Below, one piece after another: positions 1 through 8,926 of a stretch of DNA of 57,867 bases. Position 1 is the first letter of the stretch. Every line of letters begins with the position of its first letter. Both the position numbers and the translations under genes were made by a program. Below the pieces are notes generated by a model, which worked only from the letters and a program-made list of their open reading frames with translations, was not told the DNA's origin and did no database searches. Source of the DNA: an uncultured Bacilli bacterium (lineage in GTDB: Bacteria; Bacillota_I; Bacilli_A; RF39; UBA660). Location: the NCBI GenBank assembly GCA_934148995.1, contig CAKPDM010000011.1:1-57867 (forward strand), written 5' to 3'.

Positions 1-112
1 ATAATAAAATCTCTCCATTTCTTTTATTTTATCATGGAAAGATTTTCTATTTACACAAATTTATTTACAGACTCAAATAAACAGGCTCTTCAGATGTTTT
101 TTAAAATTATAA

Positions 113-852
113 TTACTCATTATCTTCTAAAAAGTAAGAAGCCATTTTTTCATAGCTATCTTGACTATTTAAACAAGTATCAATTAAATAACCCTTTTCA
201 TCATTTGTTTGATATTCTTTAATACCTCTTATATAAAAATCTTTATTTCTATCTTCAATAAAGAAAGGCATTATGTCATTATATAAACACTCTCTAAATA
301 TTATCATTCTTCCAACACGACCGTTTCCATCTTGAAACGGATGAATTTTTTGAAATCTAACATGAAATTCAATAATATCTTCAATTTTCTTTTTATCTAT
401 TTTATCGTACCAACTTAATAATGCTTTCATATCAGTTGCTACATTACTTGGCAAAGATGTTGTAATATTCCCAACAAATTTTTTTTCTTTTTATATTCAC
501 CAACATTAAATCATTCTCTTTCATCATCAGTTAAAGTACCTTCTTTTAAAATAAAGTGAAATTTTTTTATCATATCTTCAGTTAGCTTATCACCAATAGT
601 ATCTAACATATACTTAAATAAAGTAAAATGATTTTTTGTTTCAGTGGCATCTTTTAAAACAATGATCTTATCTCCACTAGCTAAAATTGTACCCGTATCA
701 TAAATACTTGCAGTTTCATCAGGCGTTATTGTAGAGCCTTCAATGTGATTTGTATTATAAGCAAAATCAAGTTGTGTCTTATGTTAAAGATTACCTGATA
801 AACCAATATTTCTTTGTTCTATTAATGCTTTTTTTATTTTACTTACTTCCAT
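113..852 (-). pseudogene. Fic family protein, decayed
   Basis: Remnant of a Fic-domain AMP-transferase. The start has a good AGGAGG site upstream, and the N-terminal part reads like the family (an IEGS motif after about 35 residues). An in-frame TAA at 784-786 sits where the family usually has Tyr. An in-frame TGA at 511-513 sits where the family has Trp, before FNVGEYK. A frameshift in the A/T-rich run near 481-495 then shifts into the frame that carries the intact active-site motif HPFQDGNGRVGR. Three independent lesions make a functional product unlikely. Intact members modify target proteins with AMP and often act as toxins or regulators. No antitoxin gene is visible in the part of the locus inside the window. 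Confidence 0.85.
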
Positions 853-955
853 CTTTCTTACCTCCTAACCTTGAAACATATATTAAATAATTAATGTAAT
901 CTTCTGTTTTATATACTAGCACAGAATTATATCCAAATCAAATAATGAAACACAT

Positions 956-980
956 AAAAACGACTATAACTACTTAGTCG
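956..980 (-). terminator. Intrinsic terminator of rluB
   Basis: Inverted repeat CGACTA (961-966) and TAGTCG (975-980) followed on the minus strand by a T run. It overlaps the rluB stop codon. Confidence 0.7.
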
Positions 981-1695
981 CTTTTTTTTGAAGAGCAAAA
1001 ACTTTTGCTACTTCTTTTTTAGTTAAAGGACGATATTCTCCACTCTTTAAGCCATCTAAATTAAAGAAATAAACTTGTTCTCTAGTAAGCTTGATAACAT
1101 CAAATCCAACTTCGTTTAACATTCTTTTAACTTGATGATTAATACCTTCGTGAATCGTCAATTCAACAAAAGAAGTATTATTCTTATAATCAATTTTTTT
1201 AACTTTTGCTCTTGTACATTTAACTTTCTTACCATCTAGTAAGATTCCACTCTTAAGCTTAGCAATGGCATCTCCCCTTACTATACCTTTTACTTTGGCA
1301 AGATATACTTTCTCAACTTCCTTATTAGGATGCATTAAAAGATTAGCAAAATCACCATCATTAGTTAATAGTAATAATCCGGTAGTATCATAGTCAAGAC
1401 GACCAACAGGATAAATTCTTTTATTAGTAGAAATTAAATCTGTAACAGTCTTTCTATTCTTATCATCACTAACACTAGTTATTACACCTCTTGGTTTATT
1501 AAGTAGGAAGTAAACTTTTTCTTCTTTAGTTAAAATTTCCCCATCTACTTCTATTCGTTCTTTACCAGTAACTTTATACCCCAGTTCTCTAATAACTTTT
1601 CCATCAACACTAACTCTTCCTGTTAGCATTAACTCTTCTGCTTTTCTTCTTGAAGTGATACCACTTGCTGCTATAACTTTTTGTAATCGTTCCAT
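970..1695 (-). CDS. rluB: Pseudouridine synthase RluB/RsuA family
   Basis: Isomerises a uridine to pseudouridine in rRNA, by family most likely in helix 89 of 23S rRNA. The N-terminal S4 RNA-binding domain covers about residues 1-60 (MERLQKVIAASGITSRRKAE). The catalytic domain follows, with the signature PVGRLDYDTTGLLLLTNDG containing the catalytic Asp. Its length of 241 aa is normal. I place the start at the ATG at 1693-1695 because an AAGGAG site lies 9 nt upstream; the longer reading frame would begin at a TTG overlapping that site. The gene is monocistronic and ends in its own hairpin terminator. Confidence 0.93.
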   Translation of the reverse strand: MERLQKVIAASGITSRRKAEELMLTGRVSVDGKVIRELGYKVTGKERIEVDGEILTKEEKVYFLLNKPRGVITSVSDDKNRKTVTDLISTNKRIYPVGRLDYDTTGLLLLTNDGDFANLLMHPNKEVEKVYLAKVKGIVRGDAIAKLKSGILLDGKKVKCTRAKVKKIDYKNNTSFVELTIHEGINHQVKRMLNEVGFDVIKLTREQVYFFNLDGLKSGEYRPLTKKEVAKVFALQKKATK

Positions 1696-1759
1696 AAAGC
1701 TCAACTCCTTAGTTCACTTATTATAACATAATAAACTTTTTTATTAAACAAGAAATTAA

Positions 1760-2710
1760 CTATCTAACTAATAAATAGCCAACATAAGCAAAGTAGAAAA
1801 CTAGTAAGACTATTCCTCGTTGTTTTGTAATTTTTTGGTCTTTTAGAGTAAAGCCATATACTAGGAGACCAGCTCCCAGCATAACAAGCATATCAATTAG
1901 TGAAGTAAAGCTAATTGTTAAGCTATTAACAGTAGCAGATAAACCTAGTATTAAGAAAATATTAAAGATATTTGACCCAATAACATTTCCAATAGCAAGG
2001 TCACTTTCACCTTTTTTAACAGCTACAACACTAGTTACTAATTCAGGAAGAGAAGTACCAACTGCTACGATAGTAAGAGCAATAACACTATCACTTAAAC
2101 CAATTATCTTAGCAATACCAGTAGCACTATTTACAACTAATTCACCACCACCAATAATAGCAATTAATCCAATAATAATAAATAATATCTTTTTGAAAGT
2201 TATTCTTTCTTTTGTTTTCTCTTGTTTTTTTATTTCTTTCTTAGTATCCATTATTAATGAATAAACATAAACTCCTAAAAAGCAAAGTAATAAAAGGCCA
2301 TCTACTCTATTAATAATACCTGCTTCTGTTTTTTGATTAAAAGTTCCAAAACTAATGATTAGTAATGCAAAGTAAGAAATAAGTAAATAAAAGTAATCTC
2401 TTTCTACTACCTTTTTCTTGCAGTGAAGCGTTCCAAATAAACTAGCTCCTCCTAAAACAAGTAACATATTACAAATATTAGAACCAACAACATTTCCTAC
2501 TGAAATAGCACTATTTCCTTTAAAAGCAGCTACTAAACTAACAGCAAGCTCTGGGGCACTAGTACCAAAAGCAACAATAGTAAGACCAATAATTAGACTT
2601 GGTATTCCAAATGCTTTAGCTAAACTACTACAGCCATCAACAAAAGCATCTGCCCCTTTTACCAAAAGTGTAAAACCTATTATCAGCAAAATTATTTGTA
2701 AGAAAATCAT
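1760..2710 (-). CDS. Calcium/sodium antiporter (CaCA family, YrbG-like)
   Basis: Integral membrane cation/Ca2+ exchanger of 316 aa. Two homologous halves can be seen, each with the alpha-repeat signature: VAFGTSAPELAVS near residue 50 and VAVGTSLPELVTS near residue 220, each followed by a GNVVGSN or GNVIGSN motif. About ten hydrophobic helices are separated by a short charged loop (KKEIKKQEKTKER). The family exports Ca2+ against Na+ or H+. An AAAGGGA ribosome site precedes the ATG. The gene lies between rluB and a terminator for the upstream gene, so it is likely transcribed alone. Confidence 0.92.
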   Translation of the reverse strand: MIFLQIILLIIGFTLLVKGADAFVDGCSSLAKAFGIPSLIIGLTIVAFGTSAPELAVSLVAAFKGNSAISVGNVVGSNICNMLLVLGGASLFGTLHCKKKVVERDYFYLLISYFALLIISFGTFNQKTEAGIINRVDGLLLLCFLGVYVYSLIMDTKKEIKKQEKTKERITFKKILFIIIGLIAIIGGGELVVNSATGIAKIIGLSDSVIALTIVAVGTSLPELVTSVVAVKKGESDLAIGNVIGSNIFNIFLILGLSATVNSLTISFTSLIDMLVMLGAGLLVYGFTLKDQKITKQRGIVLLVFYFAYVGYLLVR

Positions 2711-2730
2711 ATAAAATCCCTTTCTACCTA

Positions 2731-2756
2731 AAAAGACTTGCTATTAACAAGTCTTT
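2731..2756 (-). terminator. Intrinsic terminator after the TasA-like gene
   Basis: Perfect 9-bp arms AAAGACTTG (2732-2740) and CAAGTCTTT (2748-2756) directly after the stop of the gene at 2758, with T-rich sequence on the minus strand. Confidence 0.85.
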
Positions 2757-2757
2757 A

Positions 2758-3300
2758 TTAACTCTGACTTACTTCTATTCTTAATTTTACTTTAAAAACT
2801 TTTCCACCAACATCTCCATTAACATTCGGATTAAGCCAGGTCCTTAAAACAAAGTTGGCACTCTCTCCACGTCTTAAGCTACCATCGTATATTTTTCTGC
2901 TAGTTAAGTCAGTTGCAGCACCTTTGATGCCATTTGTTTCTAAACTATATCTAACAAAACTATCACTTAATCTTACTTGATCAGCATCTAAAGTATCATC
3001 ATCTAAATAAACACTATAACTTCCTGTAAATTTTCCAGTATTGGAAACGGTAAACTTTAAACCAGTTTGATTAAGTCCATCCTCATCGCTCATAAATTCT
3101 GTATTGTTAAGAGAAAGAGAATTGTCTTCTTCTAGAGCAAAATCAAAAGTTCCTACTCGCATCGTATGAATATCAGAACCAGTAATTGTTTGTGTAAGCC
3201 AGGCGTAAGTCATTCCTAGTCCTAACGCTATAACCGCTAAGACGATAACCGCTATTAATAATTTATTTTTTTGTTCCTTCATTTCTTTCATTTTAGACAC
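2758..3300 (-). CDS. TasA/CalY (camelysin)-like secreted protein
   Basis: Protein of 180 aa with a SipW-type signal region: a charged start, one hydrophobic segment (about residues 13-31), then GMTYAWLT, the shape seen in TasA, camelysin and related secreted fibre-forming or surface proteins. The mature part is predicted all-beta and rich in Asp, Ser and Asn. It contains a VGTFDFAL segment and the phrase FTVSNTGKFTGSYSVYLDD, typical of the family. In B. subtilis such proteins need the dedicated signal peptidase SipW; none is seen here. The gene has its own terminator, so it is probably a single-gene transcript. It lies next to a sortase/LTA-synthase surface cluster, which fits a cell-surface job. 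The exact function is unknown. Confidence 0.7.
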   Translation of the reverse strand: MSKMKEMKEQKNKLLIAVIVLAVIALGLGMTYAWLTQTITGSDIHTMRVGTFDFALEEDNSLSLNNTEFMSDEDGLNQTGLKFTVSNTGKFTGSYSVYLDDDTLDADQVRLSDSFVRYSLETNGIKGAATDLTSRKIYDGSLRRGESANFVLRTWLNPNVNGDVGGKVFKVKLRIEVSQS

Positions 3301-3344
3301 ACCTCTATTTAGTATCAGTATAGCAACTAATCTTCGACAAAATT

Positions 3345-3371
3345 AATAATATGCTATATAAGCATATTATT
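3345..3371 (-). terminator. Hairpin at the end of the surface cluster
   Basis: Perfect 10-bp arms AATAATATGC (3345-3354) and GCATATTATT (3362-3371), overlapping the stop codon at 3367. The T run is weak, so its role as a terminator is less certain. Confidence 0.5.
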
Positions 3372-3990
3372 TCATTTCTACTAATGACAACTTTTTACCT
3401 TCGTGTGCAAAGGTTAAAGTTGCTTTATTTTGATAATCATTTTCTTCAGTATAAGTCCAAGATACTGTTACTTGATAAGCCTTAGTATCTGTCTCTTTAT
3501 TAAGAGTAAAACTTACATTTTGAATATCTTCAATAGTAACAGCTTTAACAGTTGGAAGCGTTTGACTTCTTCCACCGTACATATTATTTTCAACATATTT
3601 ATAGATAGTGTCTTCTGCTTTTTCTAAAAAGTTAGTTCTAGCATCAGTATGAATGAAGTCAACTCCACCGACATCGGTATTAGCAACCTTATCACTTAAA
3701 GTATAAAAATCTAAGATGAACAGTTTAGTGATTGATTTAAGATAAGCTTCTTCATCTACTTCTTCTTTCTCAAGAATTGTTGCAAGATTAGCAAACTCTG
3801 TCTTATAGGCTTTACTTTTATTTGATTTTAAGGTATAGCCATATTCCTTTATTTCATTCAAAACGGTTGCTTTTTTAACTGTAGTTTTAGAATTATTAGT
3901 CATTTTGTAAAAAGCGAATCCACCAACTGCTGCTACTATAATGATAAGGAAAATGATTAAAAATCTTTTAACTTTCTTCTTTAGTTTCAT
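3367..3990 (-). CDS. Membrane-anchored extracellular protein, unknown
   Basis: Protein of 207 aa that I do not recognise. It has a basic N-terminus and one membrane helix (about residues 9-29) followed by a Lys/Glu-rich extracytoplasmic domain; no Cys, so it is not a lipoprotein. The C-terminal half (from about residue 150) reads as beta-strands (VTIEDIQNVSFTLN, AYQVTVSWTYTE, ATLTFAHEGKKLSLVEM), similar in style to NTF2-like or DUF-type stalk domains. Its ATG overlaps the stop of the LtaS-like gene by 4 nt (ATGA), so the two are translationally coupled and may work together at the wall. Confidence 0.75.
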   Translation of the reverse strand: MKLKKKVKRFLIIFLIIIVAAVGGFAFYKMTNNSKTTVKKATVLNEIKEYGYTLKSNKSKAYKTEFANLATILEKEEVDEEAYLKSITKLFILDFYTLSDKVANTDVGGVDFIHTDARTNFLEKAEDTIYKYVENNMYGGRSQTLPTVKAVTIEDIQNVSFTLNKETDTKAYQVTVSWTYTEENDYQNKATLTFAHEGKKLSLVEMK

Positions 3991-6056
3991 TTGCTAACCT
4001 CCTTACTTACAGCACTTTCGTTCTTATTAGGATTTAGTAAATCAAAGACGATTATATTATTAGAAACATCTAGAAGTTTTTCTGCATAATCAGAATTTTC
4101 TTTAATATAGTTTTCACCAATTACTTCGTCTTTTAAAGACATATATTCACCCTTCTGGCTATTGTAATATACTTTATTAGTTAACCAGTTACCATTAGGA
4201 AATACTACTATATTATTATCTTTAATTTCAAAAATATCATGTCCTAGAGAATACTTATTGTAGAAACCTAACATATTACTGATAGTTGGTTGCACATCAT
4301 ACATTCCCATAATATCATCTACTTGTTTAGCTTTGATTGTATCATCTTTAGTCCAAATAAGTAATGGAACTTTTCTATTTAATTCATAATGATAGCTATT
4401 AAATTCTTGATAAGTTGGATCATCTTTTGATTTAACACTATCAGTTGTCATATCGTAGTTTAACATTTTAACATAATCAGCTTTTGGAAGTCTAGCATCA
4501 TGGTCACCATATAGGATAACGACAGTATTATCAAGAAGACCGGCTTCATCTAATTCTGTAAAGAATTCGCCTAAAGCAGCATCAGCATAATGAACTGATT
4601 TAAAGTAGTTACCTAGTTTTGTTCCTTCTAGATATGGATGCTCAACTTTTGAGGTAGTACCATCTTCATTAGTAACTTCTTCATTCATTGTAACTTTAAA
4701 TTCGCCATATTTAGTAACGTCAGAGAATGGTGTATGGTTTGATAAAGAAATAACTATTCCATAAAATTTATCATGTTCTTCATTAATCTTTTTTAGTTTT
4801 TCTACAGATTGTTTGAAGAATGATTTATCAGATAGACCTAGTCCAATCATTTCTTCGCCTTCTGTTTTATAAGTTTCTTTGCTATAGAATTTTTCATAAC
4901 CTAATGATTCATGCATAGCACGTCTATTCCAGAAATCAGCATTATTAGCATGCATACTGAAAGTATAATAGCCTTTTTCTTTCATAAATTTTGGAGTACC
5001 ATTATAAGTTCTATCAAAATAACTCACGAAAGCAGTACCATTTTGCGTTGGCATTAAACTAGTATTGAAAGTTAACTCCGTATCAGAACTAGTACCAACA
5101 CTTACTTGAGAATAAAAGTTAGAGAAGAATAACCCTTCTTTTATCAATTTATTCATATTAGGAGTTACTTCTTCACCATTAAATGTTTGATTAAGTGCTA
5201 CATCTTGGAAACTTTCAGCATGAATAACAATAACATTTTTTCCTTCTAAAATTCCTGTATATTCATTTTTATAATCTCTAGTATCACTTTTATCTTGAAA
5301 ATATTCATCAAAGTTTTTCTTGGCATTATCATACCCAAACATCGCACTTATCTTTGGTTGTAAGCTTTTAACAACGTCATTTCCTTGATATAGATAAATA
5401 CCAAAACGCATAACGATATATTCTCTATTCCACTGCTTAACAAATCTTCCAATTTCAAGACCTGACAAAGTAACCGTAAACACTACCATCGTAGCAATAC
5501 CAGCTACAAAAGTGTGAACCCATTTTGATTTTCTTTCATCTTTACTATAACGATTAAATTTACCTAATCTTAGTAGGCGATGATATGTAAAAACAAAGTA
5601 TATAAATGGTATCAAATAAAGTAAGTCTTTAAGTTGTAAGACATTTTCTACAACAGCATCTGATACGGGTGCAATAAACTGAGTAAGTGATAACATTGAA
5701 GCACTAGCAAACGATGTATAAAACGTATAATATATCGAGTTAATCATACAAATAGCGGTAAAGAAAACACTTGCTACTAATAAATAGGTATATCTTTTCT
5801 TACCTTTAAACAAATAAGAGAAAGAACCTACAATAGTAACAATACCAATATCAGCTAGAATTGGTTTAATAGCTAAATAATTTTCCATTGTGTGCATCGT
5901 AAAAAAGCGAAGCATCGTAGAATTCATTACGCAAGTAACAATAAAAGTTATAAAAAGAACATTTTCTTTGAAATATTTTTTTATAAGTTTTTCATCTTTT
6001 ACTCTTTTTAGGTATTTTTTCCCCCGCTTTAGTTGTTTATTAATTTTTTCCTTCAT
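3987..6056 (-). CDS. LTA synthase family sulfatase (phosphoglycerol transferase)
   Basis: Membrane enzyme of about 689 aa with the LtaS plan: five N-terminal membrane helices, then an extracellular sulfatase-fold domain that polymerises glycerol-phosphate from phosphatidylglycerol. Metal-site motifs are visible: HAESFQD, the nucleophile region VGTSSDTELTFNTSLMP, SLSNHTPF and YGDHDARLP. The residue in the usual Thr nucleophile position (GKTSD in LtaS) reads Ser in GTSSD, with Thr one place earlier. The start at 6054-6056 is chosen because AGTGAGG lies 8-9 nt upstream; a longer reading starts at 6077 inside the preceding gene. It follows the 197-aa membrane protein gene closely and overlaps the next gene by 4 nt. 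Confidence 0.88.
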   Translation of the reverse strand: MKEKINKQLKRGKKYLKRVKDEKLIKKYFKENVLFITFIVTCVMNSTMLRFFTMHTMENYLAIKPILADIGIVTIVGSFSYLFKGKKRYTYLLVASVFFTAICMINSIYYTFYTSFASASMLSLTQFIAPVSDAVVENVLQLKDLLYLIPFIYFVFTYHRLLRLGKFNRYSKDERKSKWVHTFVAGIATMVVFTVTLSGLEIGRFVKQWNREYIVMRFGIYLYQGNDVVKSLQPKISAMFGYDNAKKNFDEYFQDKSDTRDYKNEYTGILEGKNVIVIHAESFQDVALNQTFNGEEVTPNMNKLIKEGLFFSNFYSQVSVGTSSDTELTFNTSLMPTQNGTAFVSYFDRTYNGTPKFMKEKGYYTFSMHANNADFWNRRAMHESLGYEKFYSKETYKTEGEEMIGLGLSDKSFFKQSVEKLKKINEEHDKFYGIVISLSNHTPFSDVTKYGEFKVTMNEEVTNEDGTTSKVEHPYLEGTKLGNYFKSVHYADAALGEFFTELDEAGLLDNTVVILYGDHDARLPKADYVKMLNYDMTTDSVKSKDDPTYQEFNSYHYELNRKVPLLIWTKDDTIKAKQVDDIMGMYDVQPTISNMLGFYNKYSLGHDIFEIKDNNIVVFPNGNWLTNKVYYNSQKGEYMSLKDEVIGENYIKENSDYAEKLLDVSNNIIVFDLLNPNKNESAVSKEVSK

Positions 6057-6066
6057 AAAATAAACC

Positions 6067-6660
6067 TCACTTCTCATACATTATAGCACTAGCGTCTTGT
6101 TTTTTCAATTTTCTAAGGATTAGCTTTACACTCTGATATATAATATTCAAGTAAAATACCACCTGACTGGCAGCTACTAGAACATATAACTCATCATGTT
6201 TATAAATTTTAGCTGGTGATATTAATGACACTTTTAGAGAAAGACAGTTAGTTGTAAATAGTACAAACAAATATAGATGAAAACCACATATAAGATAGTT
6301 AACTACCTTTTCCTTATTGGTTAATTTTTTAGAGATAATTGTATATATTAGAAGGAAAAAGCTGATTATTACTGTAACTATGTAAAAGATTATGTTTGGA
6401 AAATAGAATGAATAAATTAGTCCTTTTACAATGCTTTCTAATACAAAAGTTATATCACTTCCAAAAAGGAATAAACAAAGACTGGTAATAAATAAAAGAA
6501 GAAAAGGTATAAGAATGGAAACTACTTTACTTTTGTATTTTAAGTTAAATAATAAAAAAAGTAGTAATAATATAAAAATTAAGGCCTCTTCTATTGTAAG
6601 GAATGAAGAAAAGTTAAGTTTCACAAACAGGTCAACTTTATCCATAAAATTTAAATCCAT
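6067..6660 (-). CDS. Multi-pass membrane protein, unknown
   Basis: Protein of 197 aa with about six hydrophobic helices and short polar loops, ending in a basic tail (RKLKKQDASAIMYEK). I see no catalytic motif. It lies between the sortase gene (12 nt upstream) and the LtaS-like gene (its stop is 10 nt before that gene's start), so it belongs to the same leftward transcript. A partner role in wall-polymer synthesis is inference from position only. Confidence 0.75.
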   Translation of the reverse strand: MDLNFMDKVDLFVKLNFSSFLTIEEALIFILLLLFLLFNLKYKSKVVSILIPFLLLFITSLCLFLFGSDITFVLESIVKGLIYSFYFPNIIFYIVTVIISFFLLIYTIISKKLTNKEKVVNYLICGFHLYLFVLFTTNCLSLKVSLISPAKIYKHDELYVLVAASQVVFYLNIIYQSVKLILRKLKKQDASAIMYEK

Positions 6661-6672
6661 AGTTTTCCCTCC

Positions 6673-7350
6673 TTATTCATTTGTTTGTTCAAATATATAA
6701 ACACTTTGCTTTGTAGAATCATCATGAGTGCAAGTTATTAGAGTTAAAGTTTTTTTATTATAGTCACGATAAATTGCTATCTTGCCAGTCTTTTCAACTT
6801 GATAAGTTTTGACCAAAGTATAATAGTAAGCTTTCGCTTGATAACTTACTGTTGCTTGATCTCCTAGTTCTAACTTATAAAGTGGTTCAAAAAAAGAAAT
6901 AGGTGCATCGCCAGAATGAGCCATTAAAATGAAATTACCATTTTTGACATCTGGATAATCTGCTTCATTAGCAATAGTAATATTATATTCAATATTGTTA
7001 TATCGTGATCCTTTTTTAACAAATCCCCGTTTAAATCTTATTTTGGGGATTGATAATTGTCCAACATAGGTATAAGAGACAGGTTTTGTAGTTTGAGTGT
7101 TACTTGGAGTTGTTTGATTATTATCAGTTTGATTACTTTTTTGTTCAATATCTTTTGTTTCTACATTTTGAATGGTATCATTATCTTCATTTATATCATC
7201 TTGATATATAGCTAATTTCATTTCATCAAATACTCTATTTTTTAAAGTCTTAATAGGAACATAAGCTACTATTAATATTCCCATTAAAAGGAAGAAAAGA
7301 CCAACTAGAAGAAGTTGGCCTTTTTTATTAATTTTTCTTCTTTTTATCAT
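6673..7350 (-). CDS. Sortase family transpeptidase
   Basis: Class of cysteine transpeptidase that anchors or links surface proteins. It is 225 aa with one N-terminal membrane helix (about residues 11-30), a low-complexity Asn/Gln/Thr linker (about 50-90), then the sortase barrel: GQLSIPKIRF, the catalytic His in LMAHSG and the catalytic Cys in TLITCTHDD. The conserved Arg that normally follows the Cys by about 8-13 residues is not visible; the stretch reads STKQSVYIFEQ with Lys and Gln. Its start lies 23 nt inside the surface-protein gene and lacks a strong ribosome site, suggesting translational coupling. The neighbouring surface protein, with a VPDTK-type sorting signal, is the likely substrate. 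Confidence 0.85.
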   Translation of the reverse strand: MIKRRKINKKGQLLLVGLFFLLMGILIVAYVPIKTLKNRVFDEMKLAIYQDDINEDNDTIQNVETKDIEQKSNQTDNNQTTPSNTQTTKPVSYTYVGQLSIPKIRFKRGFVKKGSRYNNIEYNITIANEADYPDVKNGNFILMAHSGDAPISFFEPLYKLELGDQATVSYQAKAYYYTLVKTYQVEKTGKIAIYRDYNKKTLTLITCTHDDSTKQSVYIFEQTNE

Positions 7351-8875
7351 TAGAAGTTTTATTAGCTACTACAATGAAGATAATACCAACAATAATAACT
7401 GCTGCTCCAATTCCATAAACATAACCCATGTTAATCTTTGTATCTGGAACATCAATTGTTTTTGTATTATTTAAAGTTATTTCTGTGGTTTCGCCTTTTT
7501 TAATTTCAAATTCATATGTTGTTTTTTCAGCACCATAACCGTCTGGAATTCTCGTTTCTGTTACTGTATATTTTCCAACAGGCAATGTTACTGAAGTAGG
7601 CTCATCTGTTGTATCGAATGAATAAACAGTATTTCCTTCTTCATCAACAATTGTTAAAGTTGCTCCACTTATCTGATCACCAGTACCAGATTCAACTTTT
7701 TTAAATAGGCCGTCTCCCATCTCTACTATGTAACTTAAATCTAAGTTAGCCTTTTCTTTACTATTATTTATAACTCCTAAAACTGTTCTTTGAACAAGTG
7801 AGTCATCTGGATTATAGAAGAAGGCATCCTTTTTACTGAAAGTTGCTTCTACACTGACATTTATTTTAATTTCTTCATTAGCTTTAATAGATGATTCTGG
7901 GATAAAGATTCTAAATGATTCTCCTCTTCCAAACGTTGTTTGTTCTACTCCTGTAGTATTTACTACTTTTACAGCTGAGTTATTGACAGTAACGGTATAA
8001 CTTGAGAAACTAGCAGCTGTACTTGAAGGTGTAATTGCACTAGTCATAACACCATCATCTACTACTTCATAAGTCACTTTATCACTAGTTGGTAATGTTA
8101 CATTAGGAACAGTTGTGTCAGCTTTATAATTTAAAGCTCCGTTTACCAAGCTATCGATTTCACTAGCATATTTACTAGCTTTGATGGCTTGTTTATCTAA
8201 AACTGATAAGTTGTTATAGTATTGGTAACTTCCATCGTCTTCTGAATATTTACCTTTTCCATCAGCATCTTCTGCTATATTTGAAATCACACCTTTGCTT
8301 GAGTAGTTTTTATCATCATCACAACCGTTTACTTTATCGATATACCACCAAATAGCTATTTGTGTTAAGTATTCACTAAGTTGAGCACTAGTACAACTTC
8401 CACTTGCTACACAAGTTCCTTTTGAAGTATCGAATTTATTGTTATCCAAAATATAAACTATACCAGGATAAGTTGATAATACTGATACATCTTTTGTATA
8501 GTTAACACTACCTTTCATTTGTTTCATGTGTTCAATACAAAATAAGTCAGCTAGTTTACCATTATAACTTGCTTGAAAACTATAAGGGACATTAATCGTT
8601 CCTATTTCATGAGCAACAGTACAAGTAGCACCGGTATCGCCATCACTACATTGAGGACTTCTTCCTACTCTACTAGTAAATGCATCAGGAAGAGATTCAA
8701 GAAGTGCAGCATAAGAACTTTGTCCATATACTACAAAGCCTAAACCAATCAAGATCAATAGAGAAATAGCTGATATTATTCCTATTAATTTTATATTTTT
8801 TTTAGCTTTTTCGAACTCAATATCGGTCTGTGTTTTTTTAACAACTTTTTTTCGCGTACTCTTAGCAGTACCCAT
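7328..8875 (-). CDS. Thioester (TQXA)-Cna_B surface protein with sorting signal
   Basis: Surface protein of about 515 aa. In order: a basic cytoplasmic start, a signal-anchor helix (about residues 33-53), and a thioester domain with Cys in LFCIEHMK (about residue 113) and Gln in the TQIAIWW motif (about 172), the pair that forms an internal Cys-Gln thioester in TQXA adhesins. A beta-rich middle follows, then a SpaA/Cna_B domain (about 395-475) with the E-box TVTETRIPDGYG. A sorting signal ends the protein: VPDTK, a hydrophobic helix, and a KKKKN tail. VPDTK replaces the usual LPXTG. The start at 8873-8875 has AAGGTGAG just upstream; a longer TTG start at 8911 is less likely. The sortase gene overlaps its 3' end. 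Confidence 0.88.
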   Translation of the reverse strand: MGTAKSTRKKVVKKTQTDIEFEKAKKNIKLIGIISAISLLILIGLGFVVYGQSSYAALLESLPDAFTSRVGRSPQCSDGDTGATCTVAHEIGTINVPYSFQASYNGKLADLFCIEHMKQMKGSVNYTKDVSVLSTYPGIVYILDNNKFDTSKGTCVASGSCTSAQLSEYLTQIAIWWYIDKVNGCDDDKNYSSKGVISNIAEDADGKGKYSEDDGSYQYYNNLSVLDKQAIKASKYASEIDSLVNGALNYKADTTVPNVTLPTSDKVTYEVVDDGVMTSAITPSSTAASFSSYTVTVNNSAVKVVNTTGVEQTTFGRGESFRIFIPESSIKANEEIKINVSVEATFSKKDAFFYNPDDSLVQRTVLGVINNSKEKANLDLSYIVEMGDGLFKKVESGTGDQISGATLTIVDEEGNTVYSFDTTDEPTSVTLPVGKYTVTETRIPDGYGAEKTTYEFEIKKGETTEITLNNTKTIDVPDTKINMGYVYGIGAAVIIVGIIFIVVANKTSNDKKKKN

Positions 8876-8926
8876 ATGTCTCACCTTACCTTTATAGATA
8901 AAGTATAGCAAAGAAAAATATCTTTT

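Noticed and set aside
34..222. Small rightward open frame over the Fic remnant
   Set aside because: No ribosome site; it lies opposite the Fic coding sequence.
113..852. Alternative genetic code (TGA read as Trp)
   Set aside because: Only a decayed gene needs it; ftsY and the LtaS-upstream gene end properly at TGA and overlap the next start as ATGA or with close spacing.
6431..6700. Rightward open frame of 89 aa
   Set aside because: Opposite strand of the 197-aa membrane protein and sortase genes; no start context or family likeness.
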